Part shown: one piece after another, positions 52,947 through 62,512 of the stretch
How the letters are laid out: each line of letters opens with the position of its first letter
How positions within the stretch are numbered: the stretch's first letter is position 1
Assembly (NCBI GenBank): GCA_045591925.1
Contig: JAZNTW010000017.1
Location: 1-64,000, forward strand
Direction: 5' to 3'
DNA from: Firm-04 sp045591925
GTDB taxonomy: Bacteria; Bacillota; Clostridia; Oscillospirales; Ruminococcaceae
DNA length: 64,000 nucleotides
Made by a program: the position numbers and the translations under genes
Notes under the pieces: generated by a model
What the model saw: only the letters and a program-made list of their open reading frames with translations
Databases searched by the model: none
What the model was told of the DNA's origin: nothing

Positions 52947-54080
52947 ATGACGAATCCAATTCCGGAACCGGCGCGTGATACGCAGACAGAATATATATTC
53001 GATGCGACCTGCTTCGGCGTTCCGGTGAATCCGCAAAGCGCAGACGATGTCGCGGAAGGCATTGCCCGTGCGATTGAACTGGACGAGCATCCTGCATTTT
53101 TGGAAGGCCTTTCTGAACGTCTGACACAGCTTGGTACAGCCTGTTCTGTTGATGATACCGGGATCATGCTTGCCGAAATCAAGCGGCGATACAAAATAAT
53201 ACTTGGCAAAGCCTGTCCGCGCACCGTTCAGGAATGGATCAAAGGCAAAACGCCGGGTGTCACAAGCCGGCAGAATCACTATGCGCTCTGTTATGCACTG
53301 GAAATGGATCATCAGCAGACTGCGGTGTTCTTCCGGAAGCATTTTCTCACGATGTCTTTCAATGTGAAACATAAAGAAGATGCGGTATTTTTCTATTGCC
53401 TGTATCATAAGAAAACGTATGGCGCTGCTGAAAAGATGCTCGCGGATGCATCTGGATTTGTCAGTCAGGAAAATGCACACACCGCAACGTCTCAGATCAT
53501 GACAGCGATCATGCAGATCAATGACGATGCGATGTTTCTGCGTTATCTATCTGCACATTGCTACGGGAATAAGCAGCAGTATCAGCTGGCGCGGCAGATC
53601 GTCAAACGTGAAATTGATCTGGTAAAGGATATATTGAAAAAAGAAGCCGCGCTCGGCATGACGGAAATCCTTTCGCCGGAACGGTTAAACAGCCGCACCA
53701 TAGCTGAACTGCTCGGATTCAGCTATCAGGGCAGCGAAAAACTGACCCCCGTGCATCGGCTCCCGAAACGGTTTACCGAATCGCTGCCGAAGGATGTCAC
53801 ACTCGGAAAGATCCTCCATGATGAGGATGTTTCGTATGAAACGCTGCGGAAAATCATGATGCTGCTGCATTTTTACAACTTCTATCACGATGCCGAGCAG
53901 ACAGACAAGTACACAATCGGCGGCAATCTCATCGACTTTTACGAGGAACTGGACGGGCTTCTGCTTTCCTGTGGTTTCGCGCAGATCTATGTGCGGCACC
54001 CGTTTGACTGCCTGCTGCTGTACTGTGCCAATTCCTATGATCCGATCCTGACACTTCACTATCTGAACGAGCGGAATTGA
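52947..54080 (+). CDS. Unknown partner protein of the kinase-STAND gene
   Basis: A 377-residue soluble protein. A probable XRE-like helix-turn-helix lies at about 75-130 (CPRTVQEWIKGKTPGVTSRQNHYALCYALEMDHQQTAVFF). The remainder is helical (about 135-377) with no known domain; VYFYCLYHKKTYGAAEKML-like and YQLARQIVKREIDLVKDILKK segments suggest helical repeats. Start at 52947 follows GAGGG with an eight-base spacer and obeys the mapped promoter. It is followed after 57 bases by the kinase-STAND gene on the same strand. A sensor or regulator of the kinase is a reasonable guess from context only. Confidence 0.75.
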   Translation: MTNPIPEPARDTQTEYIFDATCFGVPVNPQSADDVAEGIARAIELDEHPAFLEGLSERLTQLGTACSVDDTGIMLAEIKRRYKIILGKACPRTVQEWIKGKTPGVTSRQNHYALCYALEMDHQQTAVFFRKHFLTMSFNVKHKEDAVFFYCLYHKKTYGAAEKMLADASGFVSQENAHTATSQIMTAIMQINDDAMFLRYLSAHCYGNKQQYQLARQIVKREIDLVKDILKKEAALGMTEILSPERLNSRTIAELLGFSYQGSEKLTPVHRLPKRFTESLPKDVTLGKILHDEDVSYETLRKIMMLLHFYNFYHDAEQTDKYTIGGNLIDFYEELDGLLLSCGFAQIYVRHPFDCLLLYCANSYDPILTLHYLNERN

Positions 54081-54086
54081 TTTTTA

Positions 54087-54110
54087 TATCACGCGCTGTT
54101 ATTTGTGATA
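54087..54110. promoter_or_regulatory. Inverted repeat before the kinase-STAND gene
   Basis: TATCAC (54087-54092) and GTGATA (54105-54110) are arms of six bases with a 12-base spacer, in the 57-base gap between the two genes. The upstream partner has an HTH, so it is a candidate autoregulatory operator. Confidence 0.4.
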
Positions 54111-54137
54111 CAATAAAACGGAAAGGAGGCTGATCCT

Positions 54138-56867
54138 ATGAATGATGAATTGCAGGTCGGCGAAGTGCTGAGTGCAGACGGACGTGAATATACCATTACG
54201 CAGTTTCTCGGGCGCGGCGGCAGCTATACAGCATATCTTGCAGAGTGCAAATACGATGGATTCATCACAAAATGCATTCTGAAACAAAGCAGATCGGATG
54301 AACCGGCTTTCAGTGACGAAGTGCTTTTGAATGCTCAGCCTCATTATCTGCTCACGGCTCAGACACAGCATAATATCCGGCGCATCGCACATCTGACTAA
54401 TCAGACGCCTCCCGTAAACTGCACATTCCGGGTGAACGGAAAAGGCTTTATTGAAGTTGCGGCATATAACGGAAATACGCTGGATCAACTGCCGGATCTG
54501 ACCTTGCCGCAATACATGGAAATCTGTCTTGCGATTGCAAAAACCGCGCATTATTACCATGAAGCCGGATACCTGTGCCTTGATCTCAAACCGGAAAATA
54601 TCTTTATCCTGCAGAATGCGCCGGATGATACAATCACGCAGCTTGTAGAATTCATTGATTTTACAAGCGTCAGCCCAACCGGTGAATATGACTTAAATCC
54701 ACGTTCCTACACAAGAGCATGGGCTGCACCGGAGCAGATGAATCCCTATTCTGCCGGAAAGGTCGGCGTGACAGCGGATATCTATACGCTCGGTGAAATC
54801 GTTTTTTATCTCCTGTTCGGGCGGCATTCCGCTGATCAGGAGCATCGCGGCTTTTCAAAATATCCGTTCGATGAGGTCAAGCGAGAATACCGCAGATATA
54901 CCGAACGGCCGGATATTCAGACGCTGTTCACAAAGCTGTTCCGCGGCACGATCCGTTCTGCTGTGTCGAATCGTTTTCAGGATGTTTCGGATGTTGCTAA
55001 GCTGCTCAATTCGCTTTGCAATGAACTGAACAGGAAAGACTACGTGATTCCGAAGCTGCCTGCGGTCTCGCCGCATTTTGTCGGCAGAGACGCGGAGATG
55101 AAAACGATTGCGGAGCATCTGAACCGGAATCCCGTACTGTATGTGACCGGCATCGGCGGAATCGGGAAAAGCACGCTAATACGGAATTTCATGCATCGTA
55201 TGAAAACGAAATACGATGTTCTCATCTATCTGGAATATGACGGAGATTTTGTGCATACATTCTGCGATGATATGCAGCTGCAAATCAGCACGGTCAGCCG
55301 TCTCAGCAGCGAAGGCATTGACGATTATTTTGACCGCAAGCTGTCATATCTGCGGAATATCTGCGCGGAAAAGCGCGTGCTGTTTGTGCTGGACAATTTC
55401 AGCGGCAGAGTGACAAAAGACCTTAGCCGCGTCATTGACTGCGGCTATGATACGGTCATCGTCACGCGGAATCAGCCGCCGAAAAACAGCTTTGCATGTA
55501 TCGAAATCGGTGCGATTGCGGATGCCGCAGAGCTGTTCCTGCTGATTGCGCTGAATCTGGAACGAACGCTGAGCAGAGAGGAACGCATTGCCTTTGCAGA
55601 GATCATCGAAAAGGTGCAGGGACATACGCTCGTGCTTGAGCTGATTGCAAGACAGATCGCAGCCGGAAGGCTGGATACAGAAACTGCACTTTCATTGATT
55701 CGGGAGCACGGTTTTTCTCGCTTTTCCGATGCGAAGATCGGTAACTATAAGGACGGCGAAGAAGTTTACGATACGCTTTCCGCAATCATTTCGGCGCTGT
55801 TCGATGCAAGTGCTGTAAGTGATACCGCAAGGCTGACATTGAAAATACTTGCACTGCTGAATGTCATCGGTCTGGAAACAAGTCTTGTTCAAAAATTCTT
55901 CCCTGATATTCAGCTCGATACGGTTTCGGAGTTGTCTGTGGAGGGGTGGCTGTATGATGATAACAGGATACGGCTTCACCCTGTCATTGCGGAAACGGTG
56001 CGTAATTGGGAATGGTCGGCGGATGATGTGACCGTTATGGAGTATCATCAGAAAATGATTGACATTTATGTTGGCATGGCAAATGATTTGCAAATCAAGG
56101 CAATCATAGATGAAGCTGACTTGTTCAGAAAAAAACATCCCCGCCACATTATCACTGCAATGTATTATGATATGCTTGCCTGGTATTATGATGTTCTGAC
56201 CGGCGGTGCATACGATCCCGTAAACGAGCATGAAGCGGAATTGCTGCGGAATGAGTTGGACGCAATGGATACGGCGATCGCAGAAATGGAGCAGTCCTCT
56301 GATCCGCGCAGAAAAAAATATCTCACGAAATATTATATATCCTTAGCAAGTGTTCTGATACACAGCCATACTGATTTCTTCGATGAAGCCGCCGCCCTGC
56401 TGATCAAGGTATCAGAAATGATAGAAGAAAACAGCGAAAATCATTGTTATTACTGTATGGTGCTGGCAGATTACTATTCGCTTGCGGAACCGGCTATTGA
56501 TGAAACACGGCGATTGACAGAACAGGCGGAGCGTATCGCAAGGCAGGTTTTCCCGACTGAACTGGAAATCATTGACATTATCCATATCCCGACAGCAAAC
56601 TGTTATTTCTATCATAGTGACTTCCAATCGGCAGCCGACAAGCTAGAAGAAGCGGTGGAGATTTGCAAAGGGTATCCTGATATGCTCCCCTACATCGACA
56701 AACACGCCGAGCTTCTGAACTGCCTGCTGGATGTTTATGCCGCATCGGAGGATTATGCGAAATGCCGTGAACTGATTGCGGAGATCGACCGCATCAATGA
56801 AGCATACAGAGAACAGGGCGTATTCCGTGAGGTTTCGCCTGCAATACGCGAAAAAGCAGGCCTTTGA
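54138..56867 (+). CDS. Ser/Thr protein kinase fused to STAND NTPase and helical repeats
   Basis: A 909-residue three-part protein. The kinase (about 15-300) has Gly-loop GRGGS (25-29), Lys49 in ILK, catalytic segment LDLKPEN (Asp149), DFT (174-176) instead of DFG, and APE (197-199). A NB-ARC/STAND NTPase follows: P-loop GIGGIGKST (338-346), Walker B RVLFVLDN (Asp419) and sensor VIVTRN. A winged helix is near 590-630 (VEGWLYDDNRIRLHPVIAETV). The C-terminal ~270 residues look like TPR-type helices (FDEAAALLIKVSEMIEE; SAADKLEEAVEICKG). STAND proteins are ligand-triggered switches; kinase fusions are known from predicted bacterial conflict systems. It ends within a terminator hairpin. AAAGGAGG precedes the ATG. 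Confidence 0.88.
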   Translation: MNDELQVGEVLSADGREYTITQFLGRGGSYTAYLAECKYDGFITKCILKQSRSDEPAFSDEVLLNAQPHYLLTAQTQHNIRRIAHLTNQTPPVNCTFRVNGKGFIEVAAYNGNTLDQLPDLTLPQYMEICLAIAKTAHYYHEAGYLCLDLKPENIFILQNAPDDTITQLVEFIDFTSVSPTGEYDLNPRSYTRAWAAPEQMNPYSAGKVGVTADIYTLGEIVFYLLFGRHSADQEHRGFSKYPFDEVKREYRRYTERPDIQTLFTKLFRGTIRSAVSNRFQDVSDVAKLLNSLCNELNRKDYVIPKLPAVSPHFVGRDAEMKTIAEHLNRNPVLYVTGIGGIGKSTLIRNFMHRMKTKYDVLIYLEYDGDFVHTFCDDMQLQISTVSRLSSEGIDDYFDRKLSYLRNICAEKRVLFVLDNFSGRVTKDLSRVIDCGYDTVIVTRNQPPKNSFACIEIGAIADAAELFLLIALNLERTLSREERIAFAEIIEKVQGHTLVLELIARQIAAGRLDTETALSLIREHGFSRFSDAKIGNYKDGEEVYDTLSAIISALFDASAVSDTARLTLKILALLNVIGLETSLVQKFFPDIQLDTVSELSVEGWLYDDNRIRLHPVIAETVRNWEWSADDVTVMEYHQKMIDIYVGMANDLQIKAIIDEADLFRKKHPRHIITAMYYDMLAWYYDVLTGGAYDPVNEHEAELLRNELDAMDTAIAEMEQSSDPRRKKYLTKYYISLASVLIHSHTDFFDEAAALLIKVSEMIEENSENHCYYCMVLADYYSLAEPAIDETRRLTEQAERIARQVFPTELEIIDIIHIPTANCYFYHSDFQSAADKLEEAVEICKGYPDMLPYIDKHAELLNCLLDVYAASEDYAKCRELIAEIDRINEAYREQGVFREVSPAIREKAGL

Positions 56868-56880
56868 TAAGCCTGCTTTT
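56852..56880. terminator. Terminator at the end of the kinase-STAND gene
   Basis: AAAAGCAGGC (56852-56861) pairs with GCCTGCTTTT (56871-56880), overlapping the stop codon region. Bidirectional; also lies past the end of the minus-strand gene at 56965. Confidence 0.8.
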
Positions 56881-56964
56881 CGTTTGATATCTCAAAAAAG
56901 ATGCGCCTGCTTTGGTTGATTGCAGGCGCTGAATATATTATCGCTGATTTAGATTTCGTTTTTA

Positions 56965-58392
56965 TCATCTTGGGTGACAATGTCCGCAACGTGTATAACC
57001 CTGTGCCTCAAGATCTTCAATCGATCCGCTGTAATCCTGTCGATTTTCTGCATCCATTTTTGAAAGGTCACGGCAATTTGAAGTGTGTATTTTCAATGTA
57101 GCAGTATTCAGAACATATTGACCTGTAGTAGACTGTTTCGGCGGTTGTGTATAGACAGGCGTCGGCTTTTCTGTTTCCGGCGGAGAGGTCACAACTCTCG
57201 GTGGATCGGTTACAACAACCTTTTCCGGCATAGGCTTTCGGCCGGACACAATCTCCACAAGCTCCGCAATCGTTTTCGGTCCTGCTGAACCGTCTGCACC
57301 CATGCCGCAGCGTGTCTGGAATTCGCGAACAGCAGAGTCTGTCTCATCATCGAACACACAGCTATCATCAAGGTTGACGTGCATTGCCTTGTTTAATGCG
57401 CATTGCAGCCAGCCAACTTTGCCGCCTTTGCTGCCTCTTGACAGCGCCGGTGTACCGCTTGGACGCGGATAGTCAATGCCGAGTTCCTTATCAACATATA
57501 GCTCGTTGCCAATTATGCCGGTTTCGTATGCGCTGTTATTCTCGATGTAGTCATAGCCCCAGTCTGCGATTTCACCGGTCGGATGATACTGCTCCGGCAG
57601 AATATCTGCATCTACAACGATTCCGAAACGGTCTGTATACATATGAACAGAAATCCATGCAGGAGCATCTGTGCTTTCTTCTTTCAACTCATAATTTGTA
57701 TAGTAATCATATTGAATCTGCGGTTTGCGTGTCGCTCCGTCCCATACATAATCATCTGCCCAGAGATTCTCATATGCTGAATCGCGCAGCACATATTTCT
57801 CTGTTAGGACAGAAACAGGCAGATAGCTTCGGGTTAATTCAATCGCATCCGTCATATTAAATCGCGGAACATCGTTACAATTATAGTTCGGAATATGAAT
57901 GGCAGTGATCTGTTCGGAATCCACAACAGCTCCGTCTTCTGTTTTGAAGCAATCGAGGATCAGATATGCATTCGGATAATCTTGGTCAAAATATTCTGAA
58001 TCGCGAATGACGACAGCATCGTCCGAGAGGTCGTTTGTCCAGAAGTCTTTTGCAGTCGCAACAGCATCAAATAATGTCGGGTGGTTTTGCCGCAGAATTC
58101 GATCGGAGGCAAAATCATATTCGTCCTTATCCTCCGTTTTTGTTTTCTCCGGGGAAGCTGAACTGTGGTTCGCTGTTGACTCTGAAACAATAGCAGGAGA
58201 TTCTCTTGTTTCTTCTGGTACCTTATCTGGCATGAATTTAGAAGCAATAAACAGTCCGCCCCATAAAAGCACTGTTGTGATCAATTTGCCTTTGACTTCC
58301 ATATCAGATTTAAAGATAAAAACGGTAATCGTGATGGGAAAGAATACAATTGCAAGAATTACAAGAATGCCTTTTCCCCAACAACTATCCAT
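56965..58392 (-). CDS. Membrane protein with peptidoglycan-binding domain and C-terminal Cys/His module
   Basis: A 475-residue protein. Two N-terminal spans (about 8-28 and 36-52) are followed by a soluble region (about 85-300, similar to no family I know), a PG_binding_1 domain (about 305-375: LSRGSKGGKVGWLQCALNKAMHV ... VREFQTRCGMGADGSAGPKTI), a Thr/Pro linker and a C-terminal module (about 425-475: YVLNTATLKIHTSNCRDL ... GYTRCGHCHPR). The module's Cys-x2-Cys with upstream His and Cys is shared with the adjacent nuclease. Start at 58392 follows AAAGG. It is the second gene of an operon with the nuclease. Function unknown; it may attach to the cell wall. Confidence 0.78.
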   Translation of the reverse strand: MDSCWGKGILVILAIVFFPITITVFIFKSDMEVKGKLITTVLLWGGLFIASKFMPDKVPEETRESPAIVSESTANHSSASPEKTKTEDKDEYDFASDRILRQNHPTLFDAVATAKDFWTNDLSDDAVVIRDSEYFDQDYPNAYLILDCFKTEDGAVVDSEQITAIHIPNYNCNDVPRFNMTDAIELTRSYLPVSVLTEKYVLRDSAYENLWADDYVWDGATRKPQIQYDYYTNYELKEESTDAPAWISVHMYTDRFGIVVDADILPEQYHPTGEIADWGYDYIENNSAYETGIIGNELYVDKELGIDYPRPSGTPALSRGSKGGKVGWLQCALNKAMHVNLDDSCVFDDETDSAVREFQTRCGMGADGSAGPKTIAELVEIVSGRKPMPEKVVVTDPPRVVTSPPETEKPTPVYTQPPKQSTTGQYVLNTATLKIHTSNCRDLSKMDAENRQDYSGSIEDLEAQGYTRCGHCHPR

Positions 58393-58406
58393 ATGAATCA
58401 TCCTTT

Positions 58407-59444
58407 CTATGGCTTACATCTTCCGCAAGGCTGATACCCTTGCTCGATCAATGCCTCACGGTCACCAATATACGCCTCTTTATTTTGTTCGTTGATATCC
58501 GCAACAGACGGACAGCTCGGATCATGAAACTTTTTCCGTTTCACATTGAGAATATAGTCCGGTTGTTGCTCCTGTTCCTCTGCCGGAAGAATCCTGTCCG
58601 GCACATCGTCTGATTCTGACAAATCCGGCAGAAGAATGATATTCGGTGTTGATGTTACTTCGATTTCATCGTCCAAGCGGCTTTCGCCGTTCAGGTAGTC
58701 GATTGTGATTCCGGGCTGCACATTATAGCAATACACATTGAAGCGCAGTCCCGCACCTTCATCTTCGACAGACAGTGCCTCCATGAGAACACCGGACGCG
58801 ACCAGATTCTCAGCCTCAAAAATCGGTGTGACACGGTACAGCACATGATTCTCTGTTTCACGGATATAATCTGCCGTCATGATCTCAAACGGCAGCATTC
58901 CCTCCTTGTTGAGATACCGCGTACCGGTGATGAGATTGCATTCATTGGCATTTTGCCCTGTCAGCATATGCGCAATCAGGTGACAGCGGTTAAACAGATA
59001 ATTGCCGTCAACTAGTCCGTCATAGCGCACAAGCTGCCAGCCTGACGGCCTGATCATGCCGATGCTGCCGCGCTTTTCAGTCGGCATCAGCTCCTGCCCG
59101 ATGCAAGCCATGCATTCGCCACATCGTCCAAGCGCATCCAGCGGCGGATAAGACTCATAGACTTCGGTTGTGAGTTCCTGTTCTTTGAAGAAAGGAAGGC
59201 TGTTATTGATCTCGCAGAACGGTTCACCGTGATACTCCGGAACATATTGTAAATCAAATGCCGTGATGGTAGTAGTTGTTATGATCGTTGTTTCCGATAT
59301 TGTAATAGCCGTGGTGCAAAAGTCAGTATCTGCGTCAATAATCTGTTTCATATCATCTGATACCTGATCAGTTGGCGCTTTGCTGCATCCGATCAAGCAA
59401 ATCAGGAATCCTGCTGCAAACAAGTACAGCCAGATGTTCTTCAC
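58407..59444 (-). CDS. Lipoprotein DNA/RNA non-specific nuclease with C-terminal Cys/His module
   Basis: A 345-residue secreted lipoprotein. The signal sequence ends in a lipobox (LICLIGC). The nuclease domain (about 90-270) has the betabetaalpha-metal core: NRCHLIAHMLTGQNANECNLITGTRYLNKEGMLPFE, with catalytic-type His, and TGTR/N-EGM typical of the Streptococcus EndA/Spd-like branch. The C-terminal module (YILNVKRKKFHDPSCPSV ... GYQPCGRCKP) resembles the one in the next gene. Translation starts at GTG 59444, seven bases after GGAGGT. The catalytic HRCHL variant should be examined. It might degrade extracellular DNA or defend against competitors. Confidence 0.85.
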   Translation of the reverse strand: MKNIWLYLFAAGFLICLIGCSKAPTDQVSDDMKQIIDADTDFCTTAITISETTIITTTTITAFDLQYVPEYHGEPFCEINNSLPFFKEQELTTEVYESYPPLDALGRCGECMACIGQELMPTEKRGSIGMIRPSGWQLVRYDGLVDGNYLFNRCHLIAHMLTGQNANECNLITGTRYLNKEGMLPFEIMTADYIRETENHVLYRVTPIFEAENLVASGVLMEALSVEDEGAGLRFNVYCYNVQPGITIDYLNGESRLDDEIEVTSTPNIILLPDLSESDDVPDRILPAEEQEQQPDYILNVKRKKFHDPSCPSVADINEQNKEAYIGDREALIEQGYQPCGRCKP

Positions 59445-59485
59445 AGCAATCACCTCCGCAGAAGAAGGATTGTATATTAATTCTA

Positions 59486-59514
59486 ATTATATCATATATA
59501 ACAGTATATGTCAA
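59486..59514 (-). promoter_or_regulatory. Promoter of the nuclease operon
   Basis: Minus strand TTGACA (59509-59514) and TATAAT (59486-59491), 17-base spacer, about 40 bases before the GTG start. Confidence 0.85.
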
Positions 59515-59564
59515 CATTTAGTAGTGTGTTTGTTTACAAAATCCGGAGTAATGATATTGAACGC

Positions 59565-59590
59565 GCAGCCTCCGGAAGACCGAAGGCTGC
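59565..59590 (-). terminator. Hairpin after the 296-residue zinc-ribbon gene
   Basis: GCAGCCT (59565-59571) pairs with AGGCTGC (59584-59590), 11 bases past the stop. The T-run is poor. Confidence 0.5.
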
Positions 59591-59601
59591 ACTTTAATGA
59601 T

Positions 59602-60492
59602 TCACATTGCATTCATCAGCTTTTTCTCAATCCGCAGCGTCACCAGCAGGTAGTAGGCATCATCCGCAGGGGAGAGCTTGCTTTCGTCGATTGCATCAAT
59701 CTTCTTTGTCCATTCCTCCATATCGGACATCATGGTCATATAATCGTTCAGCATCGCCATCACATCGCCTTCACCGGAGTTGTAGCGGTTCATGAATGCC
59801 AGATAATCGTCATAGAACGCTTCGTATGCATCCATAGTCTGTTTGAATTCCAGCGTGACAAGCGAATAATCACCGTTTGCGATCATATCCTTAATATCCT
59901 GAAGCGACAACTCGGCTTCCGAGGATTCTTCCTCCCGTGGCTCAGTTTCAACCGGCTGCGTTTCGGTTATTGCCTCGGTTTCTGTTGCTTTTTGCGGTGC
60001 AGTTGTTGTTTTTGTTTTTGTAGTTGCGGGCTTTTCTTCCTCGCTCGGTGTTGTATCCGCCACACTTGCCGGCTCTGTCGGCGTATTCCGGTCCTGTTGC
60101 TTATTGCGCACCTGACCGGAAATCATCAGAATCAGATATACAATCCACCCTGCTGCAATGATGCCGTATTTCACCTTTTTGTTCATTGTTTTATTGCGCA
60201 GCATCAGAATTGTCAGTGGGATCGGAAAGCAGAAGATCCAGCCGAGCACCCAAAGCAGGGTGTGTTTCTTTTTTGGAGGTTCTGCTGCCTGCTGCATCGT
60301 TACCGACGAATCAGCCTGATACATCCCGTGCTGCGCATTGTAATTCTGAACGCCCTTGACTGTGACGAACGGCTGACCGCAGCTCGGACAAACGATACAT
60401 TCCTGCGAAATGTCTGCCTGCATTTCGGCGCCGCAGCTTGTGCATTTTGCAAAGACAAGCGTTGCTGCCGGACTTCCATTCTGATTATTCAT
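59602..60492 (-). CDS. Zinc-ribbon membrane protein, DUF6591-like
   Basis: A 296-residue protein. N-terminal zinc ribbon (CTSCGAEM ... CPSCGQPF, about 17-42), two hydrophobic spans (about 77-98 and 108-125), an Asp/Thr/Glu-rich linker (about 130-200; TKTKTTTAPQKATETEAITET) and a helical C-terminal domain (about 205-296; DYLAFMNRYNSGEGDVMAMLNDYMTMM ... SPADDAYYLLVTLRIEKKL) like the DUF6591 extracellular domain. Function unknown. AAGGAGGG precedes the ATG. It is 40 bases downstream of the next gene and likely in the same operon. Confidence 0.8.
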   Translation of the reverse strand: MNNQNGSPAATLVFAKCTSCGAEMQADISQECIVCPSCGQPFVTVKGVQNYNAQHGMYQADSSVTMQQAAEPPKKKHTLLWVLGWIFCFPIPLTILMLRNKTMNKKVKYGIIAAGWIVYLILMISGQVRNKQQDRNTPTEPASVADTTPSEEEKPATTKTKTTTAPQKATETEAITETQPVETEPREEESSEAELSLQDIKDMIANGDYSLVTLEFKQTMDAYEAFYDDYLAFMNRYNSGEGDVMAMLNDYMTMMSDMEEWTKKIDAIDESKLSPADDAYYLLVTLRIEKKLMNAM

Positions 60493-60531
60493 TTTTCGCC
60501 CTCCTTTTTGATTTGAACACTAATCATCAAA

Positions 60532-62394
60532 TTATTCTGTGATGATATCCTCCGCATCCATAAAGTACCCGAGAATCTCGCCGACATCGGTAATTGTACC
60601 TCTGACGATTACAGTCTGATCGACTTTCAGCGTCTTGACTTTCTCTTTGACATCATCATTGACAAGCGAGCAGTGCACCCCGACGATATCCCAGGAATCG
60701 GTCGGCGAAAGGATACTGATAAAATCCAGATCGGAATCAATGCTTCCGACTCTGCCCACGACCTCAATACACTGTCCTTTGTATTTCGACTTGGCTGCCG
60801 CAGCATTTTCGTTTCGTTCGGTTTCCAGATCGTCAATGCCGATCCGGATCACCTGCGGCGTTTCCCTGACTTCGGCAGTTGTTTCAGTTGTTGTTTCTGT
60901 TTCAACGGATGCACTTGTTTCAGCCTCATCGCTTGTAAATCGCACGCTTTGGACGATCTTTGAATAGTCATTGAAGTATGTGCTGTCGGCATCGTGCAAC
61001 TCATACAAGCAGATAGCAATAACCTGCTGCGCGCTTTCATCGAATAAAAGCGAGATATGATATTCAATCGTGTTTTTTCCTTCAGTATCTTTCATATCTC
61101 CGATTGCTGCTCCATATATACCATCACGCTTATCAATCGTAATTCCGTTTAACATCGAATCCTCTGATTTGAAACTAATTACGTGATTTGTGATTTTTTC
61201 TGCCAACTTCTTTTTATTATTCTTGAAGTCATTTACAGTACAATAATTGTCCAGCGGCTCCTGCCAAACATCAATCCGCCCCAATTCGATGGAATCGGGT
61301 TTATCAAAAAACGCATGAAAAACGTCGCTTCTGAAATCCTCCTGTTCTATCCAGTTATCAGGAATTTCCACCTCAGCCGAACCAATCTGAATCTTAGCAT
61401 TCGTTTCAGAATTGAAATATTCAAGCTGCTTTTTATCCTTGGACGGAATTTCAACCTTTGCTTGTGTAGTTGTAGTGGTTTTGGCAGTTGTTTTCGCTGT
61501 TGTGGCTTTTGTGGTTTTCTCAGTTGACGGTGCCTCTGTTGTCACGTTAGCCGGCGGCGGATCGGAATGTACTGCATTCCGGAAACCTTTGACATACAAT
61601 CCGCCCAACACACAGATCAGAGCCGCATAAACAGCCCATACACCGATACTCATGCCGATTCTTGCCTTCCTGGAAAACCGCTCCTCCATTTTCTCGCTGC
61701 CCATAAAGAACGCTGTCAGCGGCAGTGGAAATACGAAAATGCAAGTCAGCGGAAACCTAACTGCATTCCAGACCTTTCCGCCCTTTTCCGGATAGCGCTT
61801 GTAAAGCAGAAAACAGAACAGGAGAAACGGCGGTACAAAGAAAGCGAGAACGACAATCGGTGAAATCCACAGAATCAGCAACGCAACACTCATAATAACA
61901 GCAACAAACTTAATCGCAGTATTGAGCCGTTCATTCCGCAGTTCGAGCGCTTCCTGCGCAGCGCGCTGCTCTTCTGCCTCCTGAAGCTGCTTCTGGAATG
62001 CCGCCTGATCAATCTCATAGTGATCGACTTCAAGCTGCTCGGTTGCACCGCAGTACGGGCAATGCACCTCACCTGCCGCTTCGTTCACCTCACGATGCCC
62101 CATACAGAGCGGACACTGCAGCGCGGCAATGGTTTTATAGACAGGCTTTTTCGGCGCATTTGCCAGTTTCATCTGGTAATCGCGCTTTTCCCGTTTCATT
62201 TGCATCCGCTGCTGTTCCATTTGCTGGATGTGCCTTCTCTGCGTCTCTTCGACAGTCAGGCGCCACTCTTCCAGCTCAAGCTCCTGTTCGCGTTGTCTCT
62301 GTGCAGCCTCTTCTTTTTCATCATTCTTTGACACTGCCGATGCGATTCCGGCAACTGCCGCGATTGCTGCAAAAATACCGAGTACCTCTTTCAT
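60532..62394 (-). CDS. Zinc-ribbon, coiled-coil membrane protein with OB-fold-like C-terminus
   Basis: A 620-residue protein. A short hydrophobic N-terminus (MKEVLGIFAAIAAVAGIAS) and charged coiled coil (about 25-75) are followed by a zinc ribbon (CPLCMGHREVNEAAGEVHCPYCGATE, near 100), a coiled segment, three or four hydrophobic spans (about 160-265), a Thr-rich linker, a soluble domain (about 320-500) and a C-terminal segment (about 520-620: YKGQCIEVVGRVGSIDSDLDFISIL ... TVIVRGTITDV) like the tRNA_anti/OB-fold family. It is under a promoter shared with the divergent XRE gene. The ATG at 62394 follows GAGGTG. Function unknown. Confidence 0.78.
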   Translation of the reverse strand: MKEVLGIFAAIAAVAGIASAVSKNDEKEEAAQRQREQELELEEWRLTVEETQRRHIQQMEQQRMQMKREKRDYQMKLANAPKKPVYKTIAALQCPLCMGHREVNEAAGEVHCPYCGATEQLEVDHYEIDQAAFQKQLQEAEEQRAAQEALELRNERLNTAIKFVAVIMSVALLILWISPIVVLAFFVPPFLLFCFLLYKRYPEKGGKVWNAVRFPLTCIFVFPLPLTAFFMGSEKMEERFSRKARIGMSIGVWAVYAALICVLGGLYVKGFRNAVHSDPPPANVTTEAPSTEKTTKATTAKTTAKTTTTTQAKVEIPSKDKKQLEYFNSETNAKIQIGSAEVEIPDNWIEQEDFRSDVFHAFFDKPDSIELGRIDVWQEPLDNYCTVNDFKNNKKKLAEKITNHVISFKSEDSMLNGITIDKRDGIYGAAIGDMKDTEGKNTIEYHISLLFDESAQQVIAICLYELHDADSTYFNDYSKIVQSVRFTSDEAETSASVETETTTETTAEVRETPQVIRIGIDDLETERNENAAAAKSKYKGQCIEVVGRVGSIDSDLDFISILSPTDSWDIVGVHCSLVNDDVKEKVKTLKVDQTVIVRGTITDVGEILGYFMDAEDIITE

Positions 62395-62512
62395 TTGTAA
62401 CACCTCACTTTTCCGCTCCGGATGATTCGTGTAAGAACAGTCTGCCATGCCTGGCAGCAGCAGAATTCTATATATTCAGTTGAATATTCAGACAAATTCT
62501 CCTCATATTCTT

